DNA from: Prevotella sp.
GTDB taxonomy: Bacteria; Bacteroidota; Bacteroidia; Bacteroidales; Bacteroidaceae
Direction of reading: 5' to 3'
DNA: 64,000 nt
Assembly: GCA_017960525.1 (NCBI GenBank)
Contig: JAGCZA010000007.1
Span: 33,600 to 97,599 of the forward strand
Each line of letters begins with the position of its first letter. The stretch's first letter is position 1. Below the pieces are notes generated by a model. That model searched no databases, was not told the DNA's origin, and was given only the letters and a program-made list of their open reading frames with translations. Below are positions 16,254 through 25,014 of the stretch, piece after piece. The translations under genes were made by a program, and so were the position numbers.

Positions 16254-17531
16254 ATGATTATGAGAAGATTGATTATTGTTCTTACGATGATGCCGATTAT
16301 GGCACAGGCGCAGACGCTGGAGGAGTGCCAGCAGGCTGCAGAGCGGAACTATCCGCTGATTCAGCAGTATGACCTGATCAACAAGACAACAGAGCTAACG
16401 GTCAGTAATATCCAGAAGGGATGGCTGCCACAGGTGTCAGCATCAGCACAGGCCACTTATCAGAGCGACGTTGTGTCTTTCCCTGACGAGATGCAGGCAT
16501 TGTATCAGCAGATGGGTATCAACATGAAAGGGCTGACGAAGGACCAGTACCGTGTGGGTATCGACGTGCAGCAGACGGTGTTCGACGGTGGTGCCATCCG
16601 CAGCCAGAAGGAGATAGCACGGGCGCAAGGACAGGTGCAGCAGGCTCAGAACGAGGTGAATATATATCAGGTTCGCCGTCGCGTGAACGAGATGTACTTC
16701 GCCCTGTTGCTGATTGACGAACAGATGAAGCTGAATGCTGACTTGCAGGAGTTGCTGGCCGGCAACGAGCGGAAACTGGAGTCGATGAAGAAGAACGGCA
16801 CGGCAGCCGAGAGCGACTGGCACTCCGTGAAGGCTGAACGGCTGAACGTGGTGCAGCAGATGACAAGTTTGCAGGCGCAGAGGCAGGTACTGGCTAGGAT
16901 GTTCTCTACTTTCTGCGGGATAGAAGTAAAAGAGGCAACGAAGCCAAATTGTCAATTGTCAATGGTCAATGGTCAATCGAACAATCGTCCCGAGCTGAAG
17001 GCCATTGATGCCCAGTTGCGGCTGGCTGATGCTCAGGAGAAAGCCATCAATTCCGCGCTGATGCCTCGGTTGGGCGTGTTCGCACAAGGCTTCTACGGCT
17101 ATCCCGGCTATAATATGTTCGAGGACATGATGAGCCGCAAATGTTCGCTTAACGGCATGATTGGCGCACGGCTGACGTGGAACATCGGAGCACTGTACAC
17201 CCGTAAAAATGACAAGGCGAAAATACAGCTGCAACGTGACATGGCCGAGAACAGCCGAGACGTATTCCTGTTCAACAACAATCTGGAGCAGATACAGCAG
17301 AATGAAAACATAACCCGCTACCAGCGGCTAATGTCCGATGACGAGGAGATTATCCGTCTGCGCTCGTCAGTGCGCAAGGCGGCAGAGTCGAAACTCGCCC
17401 ATGGCATCATTGACGTGAACGACCTGGTGAAGGAAATCAACAGCGAGAATCAGGCCCGCGTGCAGCAGACGGTACACGAAATAGAGATGCTGAAGGAAAT
17501 ATACGACCTGAAGTACACAACAAACAATTAA
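16254..17531 (+). CDS. TolC-family outer-membrane efflux protein
   Basis: About 425 residues with signal peptide (RRLIIVLTMMPIMAQAQ). Two homologous coiled-coil/strand halves typical of the OEP family follow, for example LEECQQAAERNYPLIQQYDLINKTTE and long helices rich in Q, E and A (IARAQGQVQQAQNEVNIYQ). It forms the trimeric channel through the outer membrane for the pump encoded downstream. The start was moved from 16212 because the predicted transcription start lies between the two; 16260 is a second option. It is the first gene of the TolC-HlyD-ABC-permease-permease operon, with the next start 35 nt away. Confidence 0.9.
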   Translation: MIMRRLIIVLTMMPIMAQAQTLEECQQAAERNYPLIQQYDLINKTTELTVSNIQKGWLPQVSASAQATYQSDVVSFPDEMQALYQQMGINMKGLTKDQYRVGIDVQQTVFDGGAIRSQKEIARAQGQVQQAQNEVNIYQVRRRVNEMYFALLLIDEQMKLNADLQELLAGNERKLESMKKNGTAAESDWHSVKAERLNVVQQMTSLQAQRQVLARMFSTFCGIEVKEATKPNCQLSMVNGQSNNRPELKAIDAQLRLADAQEKAINSALMPRLGVFAQGFYGYPGYNMFEDMMSRKCSLNGMIGARLTWNIGALYTRKNDKAKIQLQRDMAENSRDVFLFNNNLEQIQQNENITRYQRLMSDDEEIIRLRSSVRKAAESKLAHGIIDVNDLVKEINSENQARVQQTVHEIEMLKEIYDLKYTTNN

Positions 17532-17565
17532 TATTTCGACTACGAATTTAACGAATTACACGAAT

Positions 17566-18459
17566 ATGAAAGCAACGAGATTTATGTATGCAATGGGGCT
17601 GGTGATGCTGGCAAGTTGCGGAAACAACGAGAAAGATTACGACGCCACGGGAACATTCGAGGCCACAGAGACCACCGTGTCGGCAGAGCAGAGCGGAACG
17701 CTTCTGAAGTTTACTATCACCGAGGGCGACCGCGTAGAGCAGAATGCAGAGGTGGGACTGATAGACACCACCCAGACGTGGCTGAAGATTCAGCAGGCCC
17801 ACGCCACCAAGGAGGTCTATCAAAGCCAGAAGCCCGACATGGAGAAGCAGATTGCCGCCACGCGACAGCAGTTGGCCAAGGCCCGCCAAGACCAGCAACG
17901 CTACAAAGAATTGGTGGCTGACGGGGCGGCTCCCACAAAGATGCTCGACGACGCCACCAATCAGGTAAAGGTGCTGGAGCGCCAGCTTGAGGCACAGATG
18001 TCGTCGCTCAGCACGAGCACTAATGCGCTGGGCAAGCAGATGGCAGCCACCGACGTTCAGGTGAGCCAGTTTCAAGACCAGTTGCGCAAGTGCCACATCT
18101 CGGCTCCCATCGCCGGCACCGTCTTGGAGAAGTATGCCGAGCAGGGCGAGTTCGTGGCTCCCGGCAAGCCGCTCTTCAAAATGGCCGACACCGAGCGGAT
18201 GTTCATCCGCGCCTACGTCACTTCGGCACAACTGCAGCGCGTAAAAGTGGGTCAGCAGGCCAAGGTCTTTGCCGACTATGGCGACGGCCAGCGGAAGGAG
18301 TACGACGGCACGGTCGTGTGGATCAGCAGCAAGTCGGAGTTTACGCCCAAGACCATCCTCACCGACGACGAGCGGGCCGACCTTGTCTATGCTATAAAGG
18401 TAGCCATCAAGAACGACGGCTACGTCAAGATGGGCATGTACGGAGAAGTGAGATTCTAG
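17566..18459 (+). CDS. HlyD/RND-type periplasmic adaptor lipoprotein
   Basis: A 297-residue membrane-fusion protein. A lipobox-like LASC near residue 19 suggests lipid anchoring. The lipoyl/barrel-sandwich halves (TVSAEQSGTLLKFTITEGDRVEQNAEVGLIDTT and CHISAPIAGTVLEKYAEQGEFVAPGKPLFKMAD) flank an alpha-helical hairpin rich in Q and K (about residues 85-170). A beta-barrel domain follows (RVKVGQQAKVFADYGDG). It should bridge the ABC permeases in the inner membrane to the TolC protein encoded just upstream. This resembles the YbhG/YhiI adaptors of E. coli. Substrates of such pumps are drugs, bile-like compounds or lipids and cannot be told apart here. Confidence 0.92.
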   Translation: MKATRFMYAMGLVMLASCGNNEKDYDATGTFEATETTVSAEQSGTLLKFTITEGDRVEQNAEVGLIDTTQTWLKIQQAHATKEVYQSQKPDMEKQIAATRQQLAKARQDQQRYKELVADGAAPTKMLDDATNQVKVLERQLEAQMSSLSTSTNALGKQMAATDVQVSQFQDQLRKCHISAPIAGTVLEKYAEQGEFVAPGKPLFKMADTERMFIRAYVTSAQLQRVKVGQQAKVFADYGDGQRKEYDGTVVWISSKSEFTPKTILTDDERADLVYAIKVAIKNDGYVKMGMYGEVRF

Positions 18460-18502
18460 TTCATAGTTGACTTTGTAGAAGTTACAAACAACATTCACAG
18501 TT

Positions 18503-19960
18503 ATGACAGCGATTGAAGTAAACAATATCAGCAAGAGCTATGGTAAGGTGCGGGCACTTGATAGCGTTTCGTTCTCGGTCGAGAAGGGCGAGGTGTTCGG
18601 ACTCATCGGGCCTGACGGAGCTGGCAAGACATCGATGTTCCGCATCTTGTGTACGCTGTTGTTGCCTAATGAAGGGACGGCAAAGGTGGACGGCTTCGAT
18701 ACCGTCAGCCAGATGAAGGACATTCGCCGTCGCGTGGGCTACATGCCGGGGCGGTTCTCGCTCTACCAGGACCTGACGGTACGGGAGAATCTGGAGTTCT
18801 TTGCCACGCTGTTCGGCACGACGGTGGATGAGGGCTACGACAGCATCAAGGCCATCTACTCGCAGATAGAGCGGTTTGCTGACCGCAAGGCTGGGGCACT
18901 GTCGGGCGGCATGAAACAGAAGTTGGCGCTGTCGTGTGCATTGGTACATAGCCCGAGCGTACTGTTTCTTGACGAGCCGACGACGGGCGTTGACCCCGTA
19001 AGCCGCAAGGAGTTCTGGGAGATGCTCGCCACGCTGAAGGAGCGCGACATCACCATCGTGGCCTCTACGCCCTATCTCGACGAGGTGCGCTGCTGCGAAC
19101 GTGTTGCGTTCCTGAGCGAGGGCAGGGTGCAGGGCATCGACACGCCAGAGGTTATCCTCGACAGATTTAAGGACGTATTCAATCCACCGGGTATAAAACA
19201 CAACAAGGCTTCTGAATTTAAGTCAGAAAACGTCATTGAGGTAGAGCACCTGGTCAAGGCTTTCGGTTCGTTCCATGCCGTCGATGACATCACTTTCAGC
19301 GTGAAGCGGGGCGAGATATTCGGGTTCCTTGGTGCCAACGGTGCGGGCAAGACAACGGCCATGCACATGTTGACGGGACTGAACCAGCCCACCAGCGGCA
19401 CAGGACGAGTGGCTGGCTACGACATCCGCACAGAGCATGAGCAAATCAAGAAGCACATCGGGTATATGTCGCAGAAGTTCTCACTCTATGAGGACTTGAC
19501 TGTGGCCGAGAATATTCGGCTCTTCGCTGGCATCTACGGGGTGAAAAGTGAAGAGATAAGAGTGAAGAGTGAAGAATTGCTGCGCCGTCTGAAGTTTGAG
19601 AGTCATGCCAACGACCTTGTAGGTTCGCTGCCCTTGGGATGGAAGCAGAAACTGGCCTTCTCGGTCTCTATCTTCCATGAACCTGCCATCGTGTTCCTCG
19701 ACGAGCCGACGGGAGGCGTTGACCCTGCCACGCGCCGCCAGTTCTGGGAACTGATCTACGATGCAGCCCGTCGTGGCATCACCGTATTCGTGACCACCCA
19801 CTACATGGACGAGGCCGAATACTGCGACCGCATCTCGATTATGGTGGACGGGAAAATCAGCGCAATGGGTACGCCCGACGAACTCAAGGCACAGTTCCAC
19901 CAACCCGACATGGACCATGTGTTTACTTATCTGGCAAGACAAGCAAAAAGAGGAGATTAG
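18503..19960 (+). CDS. Tandem ABC-transporter ATPase (YbhF-like)
   Basis: A 485-residue protein with two fused ATPase domains. The first (about residues 1-235) has Walker A GPDGAGKT, signature LSGGMKQK and Walker B VLFLDEPTTGVDP. The second (about 245-480) has Walker A GANGAGKT, a degenerate signature LPLGWKQK and Walker B IVFLDEPTGGVDP. This architecture and the GxDGAGK variant match YbhF, which works with two ABC-2 permeases and a HlyD adaptor. It energises export from the cytoplasm. The start of the permease gene follows after 3 nt, so the genes are translationally linked. Confidence 0.93.
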   Translation: MTAIEVNNISKSYGKVRALDSVSFSVEKGEVFGLIGPDGAGKTSMFRILCTLLLPNEGTAKVDGFDTVSQMKDIRRRVGYMPGRFSLYQDLTVRENLEFFATLFGTTVDEGYDSIKAIYSQIERFADRKAGALSGGMKQKLALSCALVHSPSVLFLDEPTTGVDPVSRKEFWEMLATLKERDITIVASTPYLDEVRCCERVAFLSEGRVQGIDTPEVILDRFKDVFNPPGIKHNKASEFKSENVIEVEHLVKAFGSFHAVDDITFSVKRGEIFGFLGANGAGKTTAMHMLTGLNQPTSGTGRVAGYDIRTEHEQIKKHIGYMSQKFSLYEDLTVAENIRLFAGIYGVKSEEIRVKSEELLRRLKFESHANDLVGSLPLGWKQKLAFSVSIFHEPAIVFLDEPTGGVDPATRRQFWELIYDAARRGITVFVTTHYMDEAEYCDRISIMVDGKISAMGTPDELKAQFHQPDMDHVFTYLARQAKRGD

Positions 19961-19963
19961 GAT

Positions 19964-21022
19964 ATGAAACAGTTTATATCATTTGTCATCAAGGAGGCCC
20001 GCCATATTCTGCGCGACAAGCGCACGATGCTCATCCTCTTCGGCATGCCGACGGTGATGATGCTCATCTTCGGCTTTGCCATCACCACCGACGTGAAGAA
20101 CGTGCGACTGGTGGCCGTCACCTCGCAGATGGACCACGAGACACAGGCCGCCTGCGACCGTCTCGCTGCCTCGGAGTATTTCACGCTGACAGCCAAAGTG
20201 CCCACACCTCGGGAGGCCGAACTGCTCATCCGAAGCCAGAAGGCCGACCTCGCCGTGGTGTTTGGGAAGAACTTTGCCAGCAAACACACGGGCATCCAGT
20301 TTATTGTCGATGGTGCCGACCCCAACATGGCACAACAGTGGACGAACTATGCCATGGGTGTCATCTCGAATATGCAGGGGTCGCTGGTGAACACCAAAAT
20401 GTTGTACAACCCGCAGATGAAGTCGGCCTACAACTTCGTGCCAGCCATCATGGGTATGCTGCTGATGCTTATCTGCGCCATGATGACTTCGATTTCCATT
20501 GTCCGCGAGAAGGAGAAGGGCACGATGGAAATACTTCTGGTTTCGCCCGTGCGTCCGCTGATGATCATCGTGGCCAAGGCAGTCCCTTATCTGGTGCTTG
20601 CCTTCGTCATCCTCGTCGTCATCCTGCTCATGTCTCGCTATGTGCTGATGGTGCCGCTGGCAGGTAGCATCTTCTGGATTGCTGCTGTCAGTACGCTCTA
20701 CATCCTGCTGGCTCTCTCGCTTGGCCTGCTCATCTCCAACATTGCAAAGAGCCAGCTGGTGGCCCTGCTGGCCTCGGCCATGCTACTCTTGATGCCTATC
20801 GTGATGCTCTCGGGCATGATGTTCCCCGTAGAGTCGATGCCGACGATACTGCAATGGGTGTCGGCCATCATTCCGCCCCGCTACTACATCGAGGCCATGC
20901 GCAAACTGATGATTATGGGCGTGGGCATTGGCGACGTGATGCGCGAGGTGGGCATCCTGCTCGGCATGACCGTCGTGCTGCTGACCGTTGCCCTGAAGAA
21001 GTTTAACACCCGTTTAGAATAA
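19964..21022 (+). CDS. ABC-2 type permease (YbhS-like)
   Basis: A 352-residue inner-membrane protein. One N-terminal transmembrane helix (LILFGMPTVMMLIFGFAI) is followed by a large extracytoplasmic domain (about residues 45-170) and then five helices, including the ABC-2 signature region EKEKGTMEILLVSPVRPLMIIVAKAVPYL. It forms a heterodimer with the permease encoded 6 nt downstream and is powered by the tandem ATPase. The cytoplasmic N-terminus KEARHILRDKRTML matches drug-export ABC-2 permeases. Confidence 0.92.
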   Translation: MKQFISFVIKEARHILRDKRTMLILFGMPTVMMLIFGFAITTDVKNVRLVAVTSQMDHETQAACDRLAASEYFTLTAKVPTPREAELLIRSQKADLAVVFGKNFASKHTGIQFIVDGADPNMAQQWTNYAMGVISNMQGSLVNTKMLYNPQMKSAYNFVPAIMGMLLMLICAMMTSISIVREKEKGTMEILLVSPVRPLMIIVAKAVPYLVLAFVILVVILLMSRYVLMVPLAGSIFWIAAVSTLYILLALSLGLLISNIAKSQLVALLASAMLLLMPIVMLSGMMFPVESMPTILQWVSAIIPPRYYIEAMRKLMIMGVGIGDVMREVGILLGMTVVLLTVALKKFNTRLE

Positions 21023-21028
21023 CCGCTT

Positions 21029-22114
21029 ATGACACTCAGATTTCTTATACAAAAGGAGTTCCTGCAGATACGCCGCAACTCGTTTCTGCCTAAACTCATA
21101 CTGTTTTTCCCGGTCATGATTATGTGCGTCATGCCGTGGGTGATGAACATGGAGGTGAAGAACATCCGTGTGCAAGTGGTCGATAATGACCGCTCCACGC
21201 AGTCGCAGCAACTCCTCCACAGTATCGAGGCCTCGCGCTACTTCATCTTCGGAGGCCAACAGCCGTCCTATCAGGCTGCACTGAAGGAGATTGAAACTGG
21301 TAAGACTGATGTCGCACTGGTCATCCCGCAGCATTACAGCCGAGACCTGACCAAGGGTGATATGACGCAGGTGCTCATCGCTGCCAATGCCGTCAACGGC
21401 ACGAAAGGGTCGATGGGCGGTGCCTATCTGTCGCAAATCGTGACCGCAAACGCCAGTCCTAACACGGCTGCCATACAGTCAAAGTTGTCGTCGCTCTTCC
21501 TCTACAACAAGCACCTCAACTACAAAGTCTTCATGATTCCCGCCCTCTTGGCCGTAGTGATGATGCTGATGTGCGGTTTCCTGCCCGCCCTGAACATTGT
21601 GGGCGAGAAGGAGTCGGGCACCATCGAGCAAATCAACGTCACGCCCGTATCGAAGTGGTCGTTCATCCTCGCCAAGCTCATTCCTTACTGGCTAATAGCC
21701 CTGTTTGCTGTCACCGTGTGCCTGCTGCTCTCGTGGGCCGTCTATGGCATCACCTGCCAAGGACCGCTGTGGCTCGTCTATGTGCTGGCCATGCTGCTGG
21801 CCCTGTTCTTCTCGTCGTTCGGACTCATCATCTCCAACTACTCCGACACTATGCAGCAGGCCGTCTTCGTCATGTGGTTCTTCATCGTCTGCATCATGCT
21901 GCTTAGCGGTCTGTTCACCCCCACGCGCTCCATGCCCTCGTGGGCCTACGCCACAACCTACGTCAATCCTATGAGTTATTTCATCGAGGCCGTGCGCACT
22001 GTCTTCGTCCGTGGCGGCACCATTATGAGCGTCTGGCGTCAGATATTGGCTCTTGGCAGCATCAGCCTCCTGATGAGCGTCTGGGCGGTATTGAGCTACA
22101 AGAAGAATAACTGA
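21029..22114 (+). CDS. ABC-2 type permease (YbhR-like)
   Basis: A 361-residue inner-membrane protein of the same fold as its upstream neighbour: an N-terminal helix, an extracytoplasmic domain (about residues 45-165), and five C-terminal helices with GEKESGTIEQINVTPVSKWSFILAKLIPYW. It is the last gene of the efflux operon. No terminator hairpin was seen immediately after it. Confidence 0.92.
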   Translation: MTLRFLIQKEFLQIRRNSFLPKLILFFPVMIMCVMPWVMNMEVKNIRVQVVDNDRSTQSQQLLHSIEASRYFIFGGQQPSYQAALKEIETGKTDVALVIPQHYSRDLTKGDMTQVLIAANAVNGTKGSMGGAYLSQIVTANASPNTAAIQSKLSSLFLYNKHLNYKVFMIPALLAVVMMLMCGFLPALNIVGEKESGTIEQINVTPVSKWSFILAKLIPYWLIALFAVTVCLLLSWAVYGITCQGPLWLVYVLAMLLALFFSSFGLIISNYSDTMQQAVFVMWFFIVCIMLLSGLFTPTRSMPSWAYATTYVNPMSYFIEAVRTVFVRGGTIMSVWRQILALGSISLLMSVWAVLSYKKNN

Positions 22115-22173
22115 TTATACAGAAATTGTAGTAATAATAAGATAACGTGATAACTCCACAAAAAGTTTAAAAG

Positions 22174-22205
22174 TTTGGTAATCTCAGAAAAATAGAATAC
22201 CTTTG
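22174..22205 (+). promoter_or_regulatory. Promoter of a candidate intergenic RNA
   Basis: TTTG (22174-22177) and TACCTTTG (22198-22205) are 20 nt apart. A hairpin begins only two nucleotides after the -7 box. Confidence 0.65.
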
Positions 22206-22206
22206 C

Positions 22207-22330
22207 ACCCGACAAGAGTCATAAAAACGGCTGGTGACTAATTGTCGGGTGTTCATTGAATGCAAATCATAGCAGAATGTAGAATTGAGAACGGTCTCCA
22301 AATCGTAACCCCGTTTTTCCTCAATTCTCC
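22207..22330 (+). ncRNA. Candidate structured RNA upstream of mnmG
   Basis: Two long hairpins occur in tandem. The first pairs 22207-22215 with 22242-22250 and, inside it, 22217-22221 with 22235-22239. The second pairs 22281-22289 with 22320-22328 and, inside it, AACGG 22290-22294 with CCGTT 22311-22315, followed by T residues. Consensus promoters read into it from both sides (22174-22205 plus, 22368-22397 minus), so the transcribed strand is uncertain. No protein-coding frame is convincing. I know no matching RNA family. Confidence 0.4.
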
Positions 22331-22367
22331 AGACTGCCTTTATACAAAGAAATCCTGCAAATTCTTG

Positions 22368-22397
22368 CAAAGTTACGAAAAGAATTTGTATTTCAAA
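22368..22397 (-). promoter_or_regulatory. Minus-strand promoter converging on the candidate RNA
   Basis: On the minus strand TTTG (22394-22397) and TAACTTTG (22368-22375) are 18 nt apart. It reads through the two hairpins in the opposite direction. Confidence 0.5.
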
Positions 22398-22449
22398 ATA
22401 ATTACGTTAAAAATTTAGATTACCCGTCTCGGCTCACAGGTGCGTTAAA

Positions 22450-22547
22450 TCTCTATAAATTGTGCCTCCATATCACAACTTTTTAGTAACTTTGCGACAA
22501 ATTTCCAAGGAAGATGATACTGAAATACGATGTGGTGGTCGTCGGAG
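22450..22547 (+). repeat. Right copy of the 98-bp direct repeat
   Basis: This is the mnmG promoter (TAACTTTG at 22487-22494), leader and first codons. It matches 12828-12925 with two mismatches. Here the downstream mnmG gene is intact. Confidence 0.95.
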
Positions 22548-24403
22548 GGGGACATGCGGGCTGCGAGGCGGCCTGCGCCTCTGCCAATATGGGCGCAAAG
22601 ACGCTGCTGGTGACGATGGATATGAACAAGATTGCACAAATGTCGTGCAACCCGGCGGTGGGAGGCATTGCGAAAGGGCAGATTGTGCGCGAAATCGACG
22701 CTTTGGGCGGACAAATGGGCCGCGTGACCGATGCGACGTGCATACAGTTCCGTATGCTCAACATCGGCAAAGGGCCGGCCGTTTGGAGTCCTCGGGCGCA
22801 ATGTGATAGGGGGAAATTCATCTGGAAATGGCGGAGCGTCCTGGACGAAACACCAAATCTCGACATTTGGCAGGATCAGGCTTGCGAACTGATGGTAGAA
22901 CCATTGCCCAAACCCACAGTAAAGGGCATCAGAACCATCTGGGGAGCGGAAATCCAGGCACGCTGCGTGGTTATCACGGCAGGCACTTTCCTGAATGGCC
23001 TGCTGCATATTGGCCGGAAAATGATTGCCGGGGGTAGAATTGCCGAACCCGCCGTTGCAGGACTGACCGAAAGCATCACGAAATACGGCATCCGCTCGGC
23101 CAGAATGAAGACAGGCACACCCGTCCGCATAGACAAAAGAAGCGTGGATTTCAGCGAACTGGAAGTGCAACCTGGCGAAGAAAGACCCTACAGATTCTCT
23201 TACTTAAACGACGAATACAGGACAGGAAAACTGAAGCAACTGCCCTGCTGGACGTGTAACACCAATGAGAGAGTACACGCCATCTTGCGTAGCGGACTGG
23301 CAGATTCACCGCTCTACAACGGACAAATACAATCCATCGGCCCAAGATACTGCCCTTCCATCGAGACAAAACTGGTCACTTTCCCAGAAAGAGAGAAACA
23401 TCCGCTCTTCCTGGAACCAGAGGGCGAAGACACCAACGAGATGTATCTGAACGGCTTCTCATCGTCGTTGCCAATGGACATCCAGATAGAGGCCCTCAAG
23501 CAAATGCCTGCCTTCCGCAACTTGAAAGTCTACCGCCCGGGCTACGCCATAGAGTACGATTTCTTCGACCCGACACAACTCAGACACACTTTGGAGTCGA
23601 AAGTAATCGACGGTCTGTTCTTGGCTGGGCAGGTGAACGGCACAACAGGCTATGAGGAAGCAGCCGGACAAGGGTTGGTAGGAGGTGTCAATGCAGCCCT
23701 AAAATGCGATGGAACCAAAACTTTTGTGATGCAGCGTGATGAATCGTACATCGGCGTACTCATAGACGACCTCGTCACAAAGGGCGTGGATGAACCTTAC
23801 CGAATGTTCACCTCCAGGGCAGAATACCGCATCCTCCTCCGACAAGACGATGCAGACGCACGCCTGACGGAGCGTGCTTACGCCATCGGTTTGGCCAAAA
23901 AGGACAGGTTCGACTGGTGGATGGAAAAGAAAGCAACCATCGAAAAAATCGAAAGTTTCTGCAAGGAATTCCCGATTAAAGCAAAGGAGATAAACCCAGC
24001 GCTGGAGCAAATAGGCACTACTCCCTTGCAATTCGGTGTAAAGTTGGAAAACCTGATTGCACGGCCCCAACTGAACTTCAAGAACCTGTCTGAACACATC
24101 CCAGAACTCAAAGAACTGTTGAACACGCCAGAAAACAGAAAGGAAGAAATCGCTGAAGCCGCCGAAATACGTATCAAATACAAAGGCTACATTGAACGGG
24201 AAAAGCAGGTGGCAGAGAAAATGCACAGATTGGAAAGCATACGCATCAAAGGCCACTTCGACTACAACACGATTCAATCGCTTTCGACAGAAGCACGCCA
24301 AAAACTCACAAGCATCGACCCAGAAACATTGGCCCAGGCAAGTCGTATTCCCGGCGTTTCGCCCAGCGACATCAACGTCCTGTTGGTAATGATGGGGCGT
24401 TAG
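22514..24403 (+). CDS. mnmG: tRNA uridine-5-carboxymethylaminomethyl modification enzyme MnmG
   Basis: A 629-residue FAD protein. The dinucleotide-binding motif VVVVGGGHAGCEAA is at residues 7-20. Other family blocks include SCNPAVGGIAKGQIVREIDALGG, GPAVWSPRAQCDR, AGQVNGTTGYEEAAGQGLVGG and FTSRAEYRILLRQDDAD. With MnmE it modifies the wobble uridine of certain tRNAs. The C-terminal helical domain (about residues 450-629) that contacts tRNA and MnmE is complete. The first 34 coding bases and the whole promoter are duplicated at 12.8-12.9 kb. It leads a run of plus-strand housekeeping genes. Confidence 0.98.
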   Translation: MILKYDVVVVGGGHAGCEAACASANMGAKTLLVTMDMNKIAQMSCNPAVGGIAKGQIVREIDALGGQMGRVTDATCIQFRMLNIGKGPAVWSPRAQCDRGKFIWKWRSVLDETPNLDIWQDQACELMVEPLPKPTVKGIRTIWGAEIQARCVVITAGTFLNGLLHIGRKMIAGGRIAEPAVAGLTESITKYGIRSARMKTGTPVRIDKRSVDFSELEVQPGEERPYRFSYLNDEYRTGKLKQLPCWTCNTNERVHAILRSGLADSPLYNGQIQSIGPRYCPSIETKLVTFPEREKHPLFLEPEGEDTNEMYLNGFSSSLPMDIQIEALKQMPAFRNLKVYRPGYAIEYDFFDPTQLRHTLESKVIDGLFLAGQVNGTTGYEEAAGQGLVGGVNAALKCDGTKTFVMQRDESYIGVLIDDLVTKGVDEPYRMFTSRAEYRILLRQDDADARLTERAYAIGLAKKDRFDWWMEKKATIEKIESFCKEFPIKAKEINPALEQIGTTPLQFGVKLENLIARPQLNFKNLSEHIPELKELLNTPENRKEEIAEAAEIRIKYKGYIEREKQVAEKMHRLESIRIKGHFDYNTIQSLSTEARQKLTSIDPETLAQASRIPGVSPSDINVLLVMMGR

Positions 24404-24451
24404 GTTTCACGTGAAACAAACAACAGAAAACCAATAAAACAAACTACCACA

Positions 24452-24979
24452 ATGAACAACAAAGTACTGATTGAAAACCTGAGAAGTATCCCCGATTTTC
24501 CGAAGAAGGGCATCAATTTCCGCGACGTGACAACCCTCTACAAAAATGGGGAATGTATGAAAATTATGCTCGACGAACTGTATGAACTCTACAAAGACAA
24601 GGGCATCACAAAGATTGTCGGCATAGAGAGCAGGGGGTTCATTATGGCAGCCGCGCTTGCCGGCAGACTTGGCTGCGGTCTGGTGTTGGCCAGAAAACCA
24701 GGCAAACTGCCTGCAACCGTCATCAAAGAGTCGTTCACTAAAGAATATGGTGTTGATACCATCGAGATGCACATCGACTCCATCGAGCCAAACGATGTGG
24801 TCCTGATTCACGATGATTTGCTGGCAACAGGAGGAACGGCAAAAGCCGCCTACAAACTGGTGCAGCACTTCCACCCCAAGAACACGTATATCAATTTCAT
24901 CATTGAGATTACTGACGAGGGTCTGCACGGTAGAGACCTATTTAAAGGAATAGAGTTGACAACCCTGTTGACACTCTAA
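24452..24979 (+). CDS. apt: Adenine phosphoribosyltransferase
   Basis: A 175-residue purine-salvage enzyme that makes AMP from adenine and PRPP. The N-terminus IPDFPKKGINFRDVTTL is characteristic of Apt. GIESRGFIMAAALA and the PRPP-binding loop VVLIHDDLLATGGTAKA are intact. It lies 48 nt after mnmG and 35 nt before uvrC on the same strand, so co-transcription is likely. Confidence 0.97.
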   Translation: MNNKVLIENLRSIPDFPKKGINFRDVTTLYKNGECMKIMLDELYELYKDKGITKIVGIESRGFIMAAALAGRLGCGLVLARKPGKLPATVIKESFTKEYGVDTIEMHIDSIEPNDVVLIHDDLLATGGTAKAAYKLVQHFHPKNTYINFIIEITDEGLHGRDLFKGIELTTLLTL

Positions 24980-25014
24980 CTGTTCCACGTGAAACAAACA
25001 AGCGTCAAAGAGGG

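Noticed and set aside
22167-22370. 67-codon frame on the minus strand in the mnmG upstream region
   Set aside because: It starts at the promoter, uses a TTG start, covers the inverted repeats and has no family-like composition.
12926-22449. Active integrative element with its own integrase
   Set aside because: No tyrosine or serine recombinase was found between the direct repeats; only the IS110 transposase is present.
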